Shown piece by piece: positions 36,601 to 44,943 of a stretch of DNA of 64,000 bases (position 1 is its first letter; every line of letters starts with the position of its first letter). The notes under the pieces are model-generated. The model was not told the origin of the DNA and searched no databases. It worked only from the letters and a program-made list of their open reading frames with translations. The stretch covers positions 186,001-250,000 of the forward strand of contig CAWFNX010000004.1 of assembly GCA_963817335.1 (NCBI GenBank), in the 5' to 3' direction. This stretch comes from AV40 sp963817335 (lineage in GTDB: Bacteria; Verrucomicrobiota; Verrucomicrobiia; Chthoniobacterales; UBA10450). The translations under genes and the position numbers were made by a program.

Positions 36601-36642
36601 CCATTCACCGATTGCCAATTGGGGCGTCCGCAGAGGGGCTTA

Positions 36643-36690
36643 ACTCTCAACTAAAGGCGGACTTGCTCCGCCGTTCCATCAACTATCAAC
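36643..36690 (-). repeat. Inverted repeat around the tRNA pair, right arm
   Basis: Reverse complement of 36167-36215 with only a few changes. It touches the stop codon of the TPR gene on the minus strand. Confidence 0.85.
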
Positions 36691-37601
36691 TACTTCTTCT
36701 TCAGCTTCGCCAACGCCTGCTTCGCTTCATTGGCCAGTGGTCCGTTCGGCTCGAGTTTTAATGCTTCCTCGAAATATTTTCGGGCGCTCGCGGGATCTTT
36801 CGCTTCGACGCACACATTTCCGAGATTCAGAAGTGGTCCGGCTGACTTGGGGTCGAGTTGGTGCGTCTTTTCGAACAACTCGCGGGCCTTTTTCCAATCG
36901 CCAAGGTCGGCATAATATCCGGCAGAATCGTTGAAGGCTTCGGGGTGATTCGGATATTCCTGGGTTGCCAGACTCGCGATTTGGAACCAACGCTTGTCGT
37001 CCTCCGGATTCTCCTTTTTCTCGTAATACACGCCGTAGCCGTGCAGCTTTTCCGGAACATAATTATTCTCCGGCTCCTCAATTGGTTCGCCCTTCAACCA
37101 CTTTAATCCGGTGGGATGCCCTTTGGTGTATGCGACCATTTGTTTGAGCGTTGCCAGCTCGTTATCGAAATCGCCGCTCTCCTGGTAAATGAAGGCCAGT
37201 CCGCACCAGATATCGAGACGATCCGGAAACTTGCCCGTCGCCTCCTGAAGAAGGCCGGTCGCACTGCGCGAAGTCTGGGCCACGTTCGGCTTGAATGAAA
37301 TGCTTCCCGCCGTTTTGCCGGTTTTCTTGTCCCTTAGGCTGTAATCGCCCTTCTCGGGCGTTTTGCTGGACATCGTCGGCCCGACTGATTCGTTGAAATA
37401 ATAGTTCGCGCTCGTGATCCAGGCATCCGGATCGTTCGGACTTTTCGCCCGCCATTCATCAAGGACTGAATCAATTTGAACTCCGTCTGCCTTTTGGTCT
37501 CGCAACTTTTGAAAGCGCGCGGCGTAGTCCTCCGCGCTCAAACGCTCCAAACTGAAGAACAGTAAGGCGATAGCGACAGTTCTACCGATTGGATTAAGCA
37601 C
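36690..37601 (-). CDS. Secreted TPR protein
   Basis: The protein has 303 residues. The signal-like segment is IGRTVAIALLFFSLERLSA (about 5-23). The helical repeat part includes TPR units AFNDSAGYYADLGDWKKARE, LLNLGNVCVEAKDPASARKY and FEEALKLEPNGP near the C-terminus, plus a unit near about 140-170. Function is unknown; a periplasmic scaffold is inferred. GTG 37601 was chosen because it precedes the signal and overlaps the VanZ stop by 8 bp; the longer frame would lie deep within VanZ. Confidence 0.78.
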   Translation of the reverse strand: MLNPIGRTVAIALLFFSLERLSAEDYAARFQKLRDQKADGVQIDSVLDEWRAKSPNDPDAWITSANYYFNESVGPTMSSKTPEKGDYSLRDKKTGKTAGSISFKPNVAQTSRSATGLLQEATGKFPDRLDIWCGLAFIYQESGDFDNELATLKQMVAYTKGHPTGLKWLKGEPIEEPENNYVPEKLHGYGVYYEKKENPEDDKRWFQIASLATQEYPNHPEAFNDSAGYYADLGDWKKARELFEKTHQLDPKSAGPLLNLGNVCVEAKDPASARKYFEEALKLEPNGPLANEAKQALAKLKKK

Positions 37602-38049
37602 GCTTCTTTTTAACAACCTTTCGCGAGGCGAGTGCAACACAAATCGCCAGTCCAATCAGCGCCCCGCAGAGATCGATCATCACATCATGCAATGACGACG
37701 TTCGTGAAGGCACAAACGATTGATGAAACTCGTCGCTCGCAGCGAAGATCGCGCAGCCGATTAACGTCGACCAAAACGGAGACGAGATCGGCGATTTCCA
37801 AACGATTCCGAGCCGCAACGCGCGCCAAACCAAGGTCGCCAGAATGGCGTACTCGGTTAAGTGTCCGAGTTTTCGAATGAGAACCTGAAGCGAATTGAGT
37901 GTCGTCCAGGAAATGTGAGGATCGAGCCAGCGCAGAAACGGTACCAGGAAACGGGACGTGTGTTCGGCCGATAGCGCGTCGGTCGAGCCAATAAAGATTA
38001 GTCCGAGCCAGAACAAAACTGGCAACCAGTATTTCAGGAACGATTTCAT
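37594..38049 (-). CDS. VanZ-like membrane protein
   Basis: The protein has 151 residues and four transmembrane helices. The VanZ pattern is visible: RKLGHLTEYAILATLVWRAL and the DEFHQSFVPSRTSSLHDVMI block with conserved Asp/His/Arg. VanZ proteins are linked to teicoplanin resistance and outer-layer functions, but in most bacteria the role is unknown. It is overlapped by the downstream TPR gene, so the two are probably co-expressed. Confidence 0.9.
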   Translation of the reverse strand: MKSFLKYWLPVLFWLGLIFIGSTDALSAEHTSRFLVPFLRWLDPHISWTTLNSLQVLIRKLGHLTEYAILATLVWRALRLGIVWKSPISSPFWSTLIGCAIFAASDEFHQSFVPSRTSSLHDVMIDLCGALIGLAICVALASRKVVKKKRA

Positions 38050-38148
38050 CCGGACGTCAGATATCAGCGGTCAGCAATGAGGCTAGAGTGTCTTTTGCAT
38101 TACCTAATCTGCAATCTACAATCTCACATCTTTACTGACCTTTGACCT

Positions 38149-39117
38149 GTGAGCTCTGTTCTCTCTCCCTTAACCTTCGAGCCGATTTTCATGGAGCGAA
38201 TCTGGGGCGGTCATCGCCTGGCTTCGCTTTTTGGAAAGAAAACGCCGCCCACCGCCACGATCGGCGAAGCCTGGGAAATTGTCGATCGGCCCGAAGCGCA
38301 AAGCGTCGTGCGCAGCGGACCGTTTCGTGACCGAACGTTGCACGAGCTTTGGACGCGCGATCGGAAAGCAATTTTCGGCGATGTGCCCGATTCACCACGC
38401 TTTCCTTTGCTAATCAAGCTTCTCGACGCCCACGACCAGCTTTCGCTGCAAGTTCATCCGCCGGCCAAAGTGGCTGCCAGTTTGGGAGGCGAACCGAAAA
38501 CCGAATTTTGGTTCGTCGCATCGGCAATTCCCGGCGCGAAATTGCACGGTGGTCTCCGAAAAGCGGTGACGCGAGATCAATTCGCCGGGGCAGTTCGGGC
38601 GGGAACTGTTGCCGAGCTGGTTCACAGTTTTGAAGTCAAAGCCGGCGACTCAATGTTTTTGCCCGCGGGCCGATTTCATGGGATCGGCGCCGGCAACGTG
38701 TTGGTGGAAATTCAGCAAAACAGCGACACCACCTATCGCGTTTTTGATTGGAACCGGGTCGACGACGCCGGAAAACCGCGCCAACTCCACATCGATCAAG
38801 CGCTTCAATCGATCGATTTTGACGATGTGGCGCCAAATCTAACCCAGCCTGACGGCGAATTGCTCGTACGCAACGAGCTCTTCGAAATTCAGAAATGGAA
38901 CCTCGACGCGGCCCGCGACGTCGCGCCGGCGGGTATGTTCGCGATCATTTGCTGTCTCACTGGCGCGACTCGTTGTGTCGATGTCGACCTTCGTTCCGGT
39001 GAATTTGCTTTAGTGCCTGCAACGCTGCCGGATCGAAAAGTTCAGCCGCGTGAAAATGGCACGACGTTGCTGCGAATTACGATTCCAGCCTTCGCTGGCG
39101 CGTCAGCGCAAAAGTGA
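38149..39117 (+). CDS. manA: Mannose-6-phosphate isomerase, class I
   Basis: The protein has 322 residues. The family opening LTFEPIFMERIWGG is seen. Zinc ligands are in LQVHPP (Gln, His), KTEFWFV (Glu) and RFHGIG (His), followed by VEIQQNSDTTYRVFDWNR. It interconverts mannose-6-P and fructose-6-P and feeds GDP-mannose or mannose use. Length fits the short Bacillus-type class. The start is GTG 38149, which lies in a GTGAC-like word (GACCTGTGAGC); no ATG precedes the conserved N-terminus. Confidence 0.92.
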   Translation: MSSVLSPLTFEPIFMERIWGGHRLASLFGKKTPPTATIGEAWEIVDRPEAQSVVRSGPFRDRTLHELWTRDRKAIFGDVPDSPRFPLLIKLLDAHDQLSLQVHPPAKVAASLGGEPKTEFWFVASAIPGAKLHGGLRKAVTRDQFAGAVRAGTVAELVHSFEVKAGDSMFLPAGRFHGIGAGNVLVEIQQNSDTTYRVFDWNRVDDAGKPRQLHIDQALQSIDFDDVAPNLTQPDGELLVRNELFEIQKWNLDAARDVAPAGMFAIICCLTGATRCVDVDLRSGEFALVPATLPDRKVQPRENGTTLLRITIPAFAGASAQK

Positions 39118-39202
39118 AGGCTGCCACGCCGGAGCAAAGCGTAGGCGGGCCCGTAACCAACTCATTTAGTGCGCCAGAGACTAGGGCTTGGCAGGCCGAA
39201 AA

Positions 39203-39634
39203 CTACGCCCTGACGCCGCGCAACAGGTGCGAACGCGGCACGTACCAGATTCGCTGGACGTTTACGATTTTCCAGGAATTTCGTTGAGCCAGAAGTTTGT
39301 AAAGCATCGGCAGGACCCGTCCGTCATTACTGACGAACATCACTTCCGCCAACGCTGTTTCCTGTTCTATCCGCACTGAGCCAAATTCAATTTTCCCGCT
39401 CTGCTGTTTCGCGGTCGGATCCTTTCGAATGATGGCTTCGAGCTGCTGAAAGGTAAGCTTCGGTGATCCGGTTGAAGCGAATTGGTAGCCGTCTGTCGCT
39501 AACGCTGGATCCGCAGGTTCGAAGGCAAAACCGTCGTTCGCAATGTTCTTTGACCCGGATCTCGCGATAAAGATTCCGGCTGCGCAAAGGAGAATAGCGA
39601 CAGCGACAGTCCCAAATCGAATCGAAGTCTTCAT
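39203..39634 (-). CDS. Membrane-anchored protein of unknown function
   Basis: The protein has 143 residues. An N-terminal helix (about 8-25) acts as anchor or signal. A soluble cone-like domain follows with LTFQQLEAIIRKDPTAKQQS and SVRIEQETALAEVMFVSND, then NSWKIVNVQRIWYVP, reminiscent of NTF2-like/DUF4878 periplasmic proteins. It overlaps the DUF971 gene by ATGA, so translation is coupled. Confidence 0.7.
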   Translation of the reverse strand: MKTSIRFGTVAVAILLCAAGIFIARSGSKNIANDGFAFEPADPALATDGYQFASTGSPKLTFQQLEAIIRKDPTAKQQSGKIEFGSVRIEQETALAEVMFVSNDGRVLPMLYKLLAQRNSWKIVNVQRIWYVPRSHLLRGVRA

Positions 39635-39954
39635 TTCGAAGTTATTGGCTGCGCAATTCGCCGCAAATACTGAAAGCTGTAAATGCCGGTGTTGTGCCCA
39701 TCGCGCCAGACCGGTTGCAAGGCATAACCCCCAACAATCTGAAATCCGGCGAGGTCAAAACTGTTATCGGAGTAACTGATCCTGCCTTGGCGGGAGCCGA
39801 TGATGTTTCCGAGCACGTCCGGTTCCCCGCCGCAGGCCGCGCATGGACAGGCGCGCCGAAGGAACTGGAGATCGATATACGACTCGGTTCCGTCATTCCA
39901 ACGGATTGCCAATTCGTTGCCGATCTGCTGGACGTTCGTCGGTTCCAGACGCAT
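39631..39954 (-). CDS. DUF971 domain protein
   Basis: The protein has 107 residues with the DUF971 pattern: LAIRWNDGTESYIDLQFLRRACPCAAC with the paired Cys, then VGGYALQPVWRDGHNTGIYSFQYLR. The domain is also the N-terminal part of gamma-butyrobetaine hydroxylases. In stand-alone form it is associated with Fe-S or Mrp/ApbC-linked proteins, but the function is unproven. Confidence 0.9.
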   Translation of the reverse strand: MRLEPTNVQQIGNELAIRWNDGTESYIDLQFLRRACPCAACGGEPDVLGNIIGSRQGRISYSDNSFDLAGFQIVGGYALQPVWRDGHNTGIYSFQYLRRIAQPITSK

Positions 39955-40009
39955 TGGGATTTCAATCCTATCACAAGTCCGATCTTGAGAGCAATTCCCG
40001 GGCTCGGTT

Positions 40010-40072
40010 GTAGAGGCGCTTGTCTCAAGCGCCTATTTAATTAGTTCGGTGCTTGAGAACAAGCACCGCTAC
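40010..40072. repeat. REP pair (BIME-like)
   Basis: Left REP: GTAG + AGGCGCTTG/CAAGCGCCT, loop TCT. Right REP reversed: CGGTGCTTG/CAAGCACCG, loop AGAA, then CTAC. The two face each other. Confidence 0.85.
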
Positions 40073-40086
40073 AACGCCTTTATATC

Positions 40087-40785
40087 CTATTCGTGCTTAG
40101 GTCGCGTTCGTTCTCCGAAAATCGCCGTTCCCACCCGCACCAGGGTCGCACCTTCTTCAACTGCCCCCGCGAAATCCTGAGTCATGCCCATCGATAGTTG
40201 GGCGAGGTCGACGTGAAACTCGGTTTGGAGATGGTCCCGTTGCTCACGCAACTTCACAAAATATTTCCGCGATGCTTCAGCTTCTTCAGCGATCGGCGGA
40301 ATGCACATCAGTCCGAGGATCGACAAGCGCGGCAGGGCAAGCAGCGTTTCCATTTGTTCGCGCAATTTCTCCGGCGTGAACCCGAACTTGCTCCCCTCGC
40401 CCGCGACGTTTACCTCAAGCAGCACCCGCGGATGAAGACCTTCTTCTTCCGCGATCCGATTCACGTCTTGAGCGAGGTCGAGGGAATCGATGCTGTGAAT
40501 CAGCTCGAACAGCGGAAGCGCATGACGAATCTTGTTCTTCTGGAGATGGCCGACAAAATGCCAGCGGAGGTTCGATGGCAGCTCCGGAATTTTTACCCGG
40601 GCCTCCTGCACCCGGCTTTCGCCAAACAATGTCTGACCTGCCTCGATCGCCTCGCGCACTTTGGCGGCTTCATGGGTCTTCGAAATCGCGACGAGCTCAA
40701 CCTCGTCCACCAATCGACCGGATTTCTTCGCAGCGTCCGAGATCTGCCCGCGCACCCGCTCAAGATTTTCAGCGATGGAAGGCAT
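40087..40785 (-). CDS. YggS family PLP-binding protein
   Basis: The protein has 232 residues and a single alanine-racemase-type barrel. VELVAISKTHEAAKVREAIE holds the PLP Lys, and LRWHFVGHLQKNKIRHA, LEVNVAGEGSKFGF, LGLMCIPP and LSMGMTQDFAGAVEEGATLVRVGTAIFG are all conserved. It controls PLP and amino-acid homeostasis. ATG 40785 was chosen over TTG 40800, which lies in the composite repeat. Confidence 0.94.
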   Translation of the reverse strand: MPSIAENLERVRGQISDAAKKSGRLVDEVELVAISKTHEAAKVREAIEAGQTLFGESRVQEARVKIPELPSNLRWHFVGHLQKNKIRHALPLFELIHSIDSLDLAQDVNRIAEEEGLHPRVLLEVNVAGEGSKFGFTPEKLREQMETLLALPRLSILGLMCIPPIAEEAEASRKYFVKLREQRDHLQTEFHVDLAQLSMGMTQDFAGAVEEGATLVRVGTAIFGERTRPKHE

Positions 40786-40798
40786 ATCCGAATCCGAC

Positions 40799-40938
40799 AA
40801 TAGCCCAAGCTTTCAAGCCTGGGGAACAGTTTGTACCCAAAACAAAGTCCCGTCCGGGACGAAAGAACGTTTCTGCCGTCCTGCCGGACTCGCTTTACCT
40901 GCTATCACGATAACCCAGCGTTAAAACGCTGGGCTATT
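40799..40938. repeat. 140 bp composite element, copy 1
   Basis: It begins AATAGCCCAAGCTTTCAAGC and ends CCCAGCGTTAAAACGCTGGG plus CTATT. The centre has GTCCCGTCCGGGACGAAAGA and CTGCCGTCCTGCCGGACT. Copy 2 at 41838 is in the same orientation. Confidence 0.85.
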
Positions 40939-40952
40939 ATCCTTCGACAAAC

Positions 40953-41759
40953 TTAATGTGACTGACTCTTGTTATATTCCTCCATCGCCTGGGGCATCCA
41001 GCTCTCGAGCTGTTGAATGCGAGTTCCGTGCGATGGATGATCTGAAAGGAACTGGGGAGGCTGGGCAGAGTTCGTTTGCTCCATTCTTTTCCAAAAGGTG
41101 ATGCTTTCGCGAGGGTCGTAACCAGCGCGCGCCATATAAATCAATCCAATGTGATCTGCTTCTGATTCGTGATTACGACTGAACGGCATAAGCACGCCGT
41201 ATTGTGCGCCGGCGCCAAACGCACCCAAAATGGCCCGCTGTTTTTCGTAGTCCATGTCGGAAAGTGAACCGGCAACTCCGATCATCGCGGTTTGAGTCAG
41301 GTTTTGTTCGAGGGCGCGTTGGGCTCCGTGGCGGGAAGTTGCGTGCGCCATTTCATGACCGAGCACTGTGGCCAGCGCGGCCTCTGTGTTCGCAACCGGC
41401 AGGATGCCGGTGAAGACGATGATTTTTCCGCCCGGCAGACAAAAGGCGTTGACCTGATCGTTTTTCACGACTGAGACACGCCAGTCGAAATTCTTTCCCG
41501 CATCGCCAGTCGCTGAGGCGAGACGTTTCACGACCCGCTGGACCATTTCCACCTCGGGCCCGGAACTGACCGTCTGTGATTGCGAAAGGATCTGTTGGTA
41601 ACTTTGCAACCCGAGCGCTGACTCCTGCTGAGTGGACATGCCGACGTGGCTCTTGCGCCCGGTCTCAGGGTTCACAAATTTTTCCGAAGTGAAATATTGA
41701 TAGCCGACAAAAAGCAGCGCAGCGACGATCGGCAACCATTTGATGTGGGTCCGGTTCAT
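40953..41759 (-). CDS. M48 family zinc metallopeptidase, membrane-anchored
   Basis: The protein has 268 residues. N-terminal anchor (about 7-23). The catalytic motif is HEMAHATSRHG (His135, Glu136, His139), the upstream PGGKIIVFTGIL is typical of BepA/LoiP-type M48 proteases, and ESEADHIGLIYMARAGYDP carries the third ligand Glu. It probably degrades misfolded envelope proteins. It is bracketed by the two direct copies of the 140 bp composite element. Confidence 0.92.
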   Translation of the reverse strand: MNRTHIKWLPIVAALLFVGYQYFTSEKFVNPETGRKSHVGMSTQQESALGLQSYQQILSQSQTVSSGPEVEMVQRVVKRLASATGDAGKNFDWRVSVVKNDQVNAFCLPGGKIIVFTGILPVANTEAALATVLGHEMAHATSRHGAQRALEQNLTQTAMIGVAGSLSDMDYEKQRAILGAFGAGAQYGVLMPFSRNHESEADHIGLIYMARAGYDPRESITFWKRMEQTNSAQPPQFLSDHPSHGTRIQQLESWMPQAMEEYNKSQSH

Positions 41760-41837
41760 GACGTTATTTTAGAAGGTCTATTATCTGTTTGGCGAGCTTC
41801 GGGGCGGTGCCGCTTAGTCCTATGCGAAAGCGCTGAC

Positions 41838-41975
41838 AATAGCCCAGGCTTTTAAGCCTGGAAAAATTATATACTCCGGCAGCGAGTCCCGAAGGGACGA
41901 AAGAATACTTCTGCCGTCCTACCGGACTGGCGCCTTTGGATCTCCATGTTCCCAGCGTTAAAACGCTGGGCTATT
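41838..41975. repeat. 140 bp composite element, copy 2
   Basis: AATAGCCCAGGCTTTTAAGC at the left and CCCAGCGTTAAAACGCTGGG plus CTATT at the right; centre GTCCCGAAGGGACGAAAGAA. Same order of sub-blocks as copy 1. Confidence 0.85.
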
Positions 41976-41980
41976 TTCTT

Positions 41981-42679
41981 CTAGCTCAACAAATCTGACA
42001 TTTGTTTCGCCAGCTTGGGGCCGGTTCCGCTCTCTTCGTGTTTGAAGTAAACGAAGGCATCTTTCCAATTCGATTTTTGTTCACTAACAAACTTCGACCA
42101 GTTCTCAACGTCCTTTTTCTGGTAATCCTCGCGGCGGAGACGGAGATAACCGTAGTCGGCCGTAATCTTCCTTGGCGTGGCGAGATCGTCGGTGTCGGCG
42201 TTGCAAAGCGCGATGTTGCGCGATTTGAGCAAATCGAAGATTTCGTCATCGAACCAGGAATCGTGACGAAATTCGAACGCGGCGCGCATTTCTGGAAATT
42301 CGCGCAGGAATGAGCTCAACACATCGGCATCTTTCTTGAAAGTCGGCGGAAGTTGAAACAGGACTGGGCCAAGACGCTCCCCCAACCCGGTCACGACCTT
42401 GCAAAAGTATTCCAACGTGTCGGCGCAATCCTTCAGTTTCGACCAATGGGTAATCCTTTGCGGCGCTTTGAGCGCGAACCGGAATTTCTCCGGAGTTTGC
42501 GCCTTCCAATTGTCGATCGTTTTCGGAGATGGAATCCGGTGAAAGGTGTAGTTGATCTCCGTTGTTGAGAATCGCTCGGCGTAAAACGGCAGCATCTTGG
42601 CCGTCGACAAGTCCTCGGGATAAAAGTTTCCTTTCCACTCCGTGTATTGAAAACCGGATGTGCCGACCCAGAGGCTCAT
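41981..42679 (-). CDS. DUF72 domain protein
   Basis: The protein has 232 residues. DUF72 pattern: WVGTSGFQYTEWKGNFYP, INYTFHRIPSPKTIDNW, FALKAPQRITHW, LGPVLFQLPPTFKKD and AFEFRHDSWF. It has a TIM-barrel-like fold of unknown enzymatic role (YecE family). The frame ends 6 bp from composite element copy 2. ATG 42679 fits the family start. Confidence 0.92.
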   Translation of the reverse strand: MSLWVGTSGFQYTEWKGNFYPEDLSTAKMLPFYAERFSTTEINYTFHRIPSPKTIDNWKAQTPEKFRFALKAPQRITHWSKLKDCADTLEYFCKVVTGLGERLGPVLFQLPPTFKKDADVLSSFLREFPEMRAAFEFRHDSWFDDEIFDLLKSRNIALCNADTDDLATPRKITADYGYLRLRREDYQKKDVENWSKFVSEQKSNWKDAFVYFKHEESGTGPKLAKQMSDLLS

Positions 42680-42786
42680 AGACAAAACGTCCAACGCTCA
42701 ACCCCCAACGTCCAACATCGAATTTCAGAGACAGTCAATTTTTGATCCATTTCCTGGATTCCTGGTTTCCTAATTAAATTGCCTGC

Positions 42787-43443
42787 TTACAAAACGCCGA
42801 CGGCGCGGGAGATGAGAAGAATCACAATACTGAGCGAGATAAAAATCTGGATCATGGCGAATATTTTGGCCCAGCGCGCGAGCAACGGCGCATCGGTCGG
42901 ACCAAAGGTCGAGCTTTGAGTGAACGAGACAAAGAAATAATCGACGAAGCGCGGTCGCCACTTAGAACAGGCGAATTGCGGACGTTCCTCGTGTGGGATC
43001 TGCATTTGGGGAAAAAGGAAACTGGTGCTGCCAAACTCTTTTCGTTCCTGCCGCACGGTTGGTCCGCCGCCATCGAGTCGCCAATACCAGAGCGCAAACA
43101 CAATCACGTTGGTAAGCCAAAGCAGTGCGCCCGAACGCAACAACGCGAGTGGCGATTCCTTGTGCGATGGCAGGGCTCGCACTAACAAAGCCACTGATCC
43201 GATCAACGCGATGGTCGTGATCCCGTTGATGAGAACTCCCAAGACGCGGTTCAACGAACGTTTCCCAGTCCGATGACTCATTATCGTCGGAATGAGCAAC
43301 ACTGCGATCAGTGTCGGCAAAAGCCATATCGGTCCAATGATCAGATTCCGGGGAAGCGCCAGATAGATTGCGGCAATGGCCACGAACGCGAGGACGGCCT
43401 GCCAGCGCGGTTCCGGTTTATCGACGTGGGGTTGATCGCTCAC
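42787..43443 (-). CDS. Membrane protein of unknown function (DUF1345-like topology)
   Basis: The protein has 218 residues. About five transmembrane helices (WQAVLAFVAIAAIYLALP, GPIWLLPTLIAVLLIPTI, a further pair, and the last, ISLSIVILLISRAVGVL). The stretch FVDYFFVSFTQSSTFGPTD before the last helix looks pore-like, as in two-helix ion channels. GTG 43443 was preferred to TTG 43482. The next genes include a KirBac channel, so a link is possible but speculative. Confidence 0.7.
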   Translation of the reverse strand: MSDQPHVDKPEPRWQAVLAFVAIAAIYLALPRNLIIGPIWLLPTLIAVLLIPTIMSHRTGKRSLNRVLGVLINGITTIALIGSVALLVRALPSHKESPLALLRSGALLWLTNVIVFALWYWRLDGGGPTVRQERKEFGSTSFLFPQMQIPHEERPQFACSKWRPRFVDYFFVSFTQSSTFGPTDAPLLARWAKIFAMIQIFISLSIVILLISRAVGVL

Positions 43444-43530
43444 GGTCGTCGCGAGAATAGATGCTGAAAATCGTCGTGACAAATACGTCGCCCCGTGAAA
43501 GATCGAGCCGACCTAACGAAAGGCTCATTC

Positions 43531-43680
43531 ATGAACTTCACCAAAAATATCGGAATGCTGTTGCTGGCTGTTTATCTAATAGTGACGGGCCTGGGGATGC
43601 TGTTTGCGTTTGTCATCCCAGCTGTCGCGATGGGAATTCTGGCAGTCCTCGCCGGCGTTTTCATCCTGATCGGAAAATAA
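43531..43680 (+). CDS. Small membrane protein (49 aa), paralogue 1
   Basis: MNFTKNIGMLLLAVYLIVTG with a second helix ending GVFILIGK. It is paralogous to 49782 (MKKLGMILLGVYLIIDALLG). Two helices with a Gly-rich turn. Stop TAA abuts the stop of the convergent KirBac gene. Function unknown. Confidence 0.7.
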   Translation: MNFTKNIGMLLLAVYLIVTGLGMLFAFVIPAVAMGILAVLAGVFILIGK

Positions 43681-44562
43681 TCAGGACTCGACCGGTTCGG
43701 TGTCGTGGATGCGACCGTAATCGACGGTCAGCTTGCCGCCGCCATGGGCCGTGTAAATTTCGACGAACCGACGGCCGAATTGGACGTCGCGAAAGGTGTA
43801 ATCCTTCTGGGTTTGCACTTCCGCGGCAATCACCGGATCGATTCCAACCACTGAGACAAAGAACAGGGCGCGCTCGGCCTCAAGCGATTCGATCGTCGCG
43901 CCGAATAGCGGGCTCGTTTCATCGATTTCATGACGAAGCGTTAACGCGGCCGGGAAAACTGTTAACCGATCGAAGTGCAGTTTGAGATCATGAAAATATC
44001 TGAAGTCGCCGCCTTCAATTAGTTGCTGGTCCCGCGTGTACATAATTCGAAATCTCGCTTCCACCATGCTGTGATGGTTTTCGTTGCCAACGCGCACCAT
44101 TAACGTCGGTTTCCCGTTTAGCGGACCAATGACGATGGATCTACTGAAGGTCACCCGGGCGACCGGGCGGGAGAACCGCACGAAAATGAGGCCGGTCATG
44201 ACCGCTAACAAGAAAACACCGGTCATAATCTCAGCGGTGCTTACGACATGGCCGTAAACGTCTTGGGGATAGATGTGGCCATAACCCACCGTGGCCAGGG
44301 TTTGGACGCTGAAGAAAAAGCAGTCCAAAAACCATTGCGACATTGTCGTGCCGGCAATGCTGCTGGGATCGAGACTATAGAAAACCGCGAAGACTAAATT
44401 GAGTGCGACATAAATGACCGAGACAAAGGCGGCGAATTGCGGCCAAGTCAGTCCCAGCAGCCACCGGTAAACGTCGCGCCATTTCCCCGCGTCGGTGTTG
44501 ACTTTGACGAATTCGACCTGCCCGGACCGGATGGCTACATGATGTCGCGATCGTCTTCTCAT
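43681..44562 (-). CDS. Inward rectifier potassium channel (KirBac type)
   Basis: The protein has 293 residues. The N-terminal slide helix KWRDVYRWLLGLTWPQF is followed by TM1 (about 43-62), the filter TVGYG (91-95), TM2 (about 105-128), and a beta-rich cytoplasmic domain with VRVGNENHHSMVEARFRIM and TLRHEIDETSPLFGATIESL. It conducts potassium. The family N-terminus would allow a start nearer KWRDVYRW; the chosen ATG overlaps the divergent neighbour by about 20 bp. Confidence 0.9.
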   Translation of the reverse strand: MRRRSRHHVAIRSGQVEFVKVNTDAGKWRDVYRWLLGLTWPQFAAFVSVIYVALNLVFAVFYSLDPSSIAGTTMSQWFLDCFFFSVQTLATVGYGHIYPQDVYGHVVSTAEIMTGVFLLAVMTGLIFVRFSRPVARVTFSRSIVIGPLNGKPTLMVRVGNENHHSMVEARFRIMYTRDQQLIEGGDFRYFHDLKLHFDRLTVFPAALTLRHEIDETSPLFGATIESLEAERALFFVSVVGIDPVIAAEVQTQKDYTFRDVQFGRRFVEIYTAHGGGKLTVDYGRIHDTEPVES

Positions 44563-44874
44563 TTGGCAAAGTGTCTATTAGAGATTGTGTTGGAGCAAAT
44601 GTGGTTCTTTAGACAAACCAAGCTGGCCCAGCCGGAAGATCTTCCGGGAGCGATCGACACCCTTGCTGAGAAACTCCGGAGTGCGCACTTTGTTGTCGAG
44701 GCGGACCACTTTCACTATTTGGTTCACGAATTTGTCGCCACGACATCAAATGAACTCTATAGCGAATTCCATCTCGCTTTGAAGCAGCTCGATCATGAGC
44801 ATCGGGCTCTCCCGCGAAGTATTGCAGTTGAGATTCGTCGCCTGATCAAAAGTATCGACAAGATTTGCCGTTAG
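44542..44874 (+). CDS. Helical protein of unknown function
   Basis: The protein has 110 residues, soluble and mostly helical (LAKCLLEIVLEQMWFFRQTK, AIDTLAEKLRSAHFVVEADH, LYSEFHLALKQLDHEHRALP). Start ATG 44542 overlaps the KirBac start; ATG 44599 is a later option. Divergent to the channel. No family recognised. Confidence 0.55.
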   Translation: MSRSSSHLAKCLLEIVLEQMWFFRQTKLAQPEDLPGAIDTLAEKLRSAHFVVEADHFHYLVHEFVATTSNELYSEFHLALKQLDHEHRALPRSIAVEIRRLIKSIDKICR

Positions 44875-44943
44875 CGGTGAAGTATTTGCCCAAACCCTGA
44901 ATCCAATCGCCTTGTCTGGCGCATCCTACTAACACGGAGTTCT

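Larger units (their letters stand above)
36161..36689. other. tRNA island enclosed by an inverted repeat
   Basis: About 530 bp hold tRNA-Ala and tRNA-Ile, a duplicated tRNA-Ala 3' end, a block of TTCGCTAA words (36456-36522), and an approximately 48 bp inverted repeat at both ends. No protein gene is seen. Confidence 0.7.
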
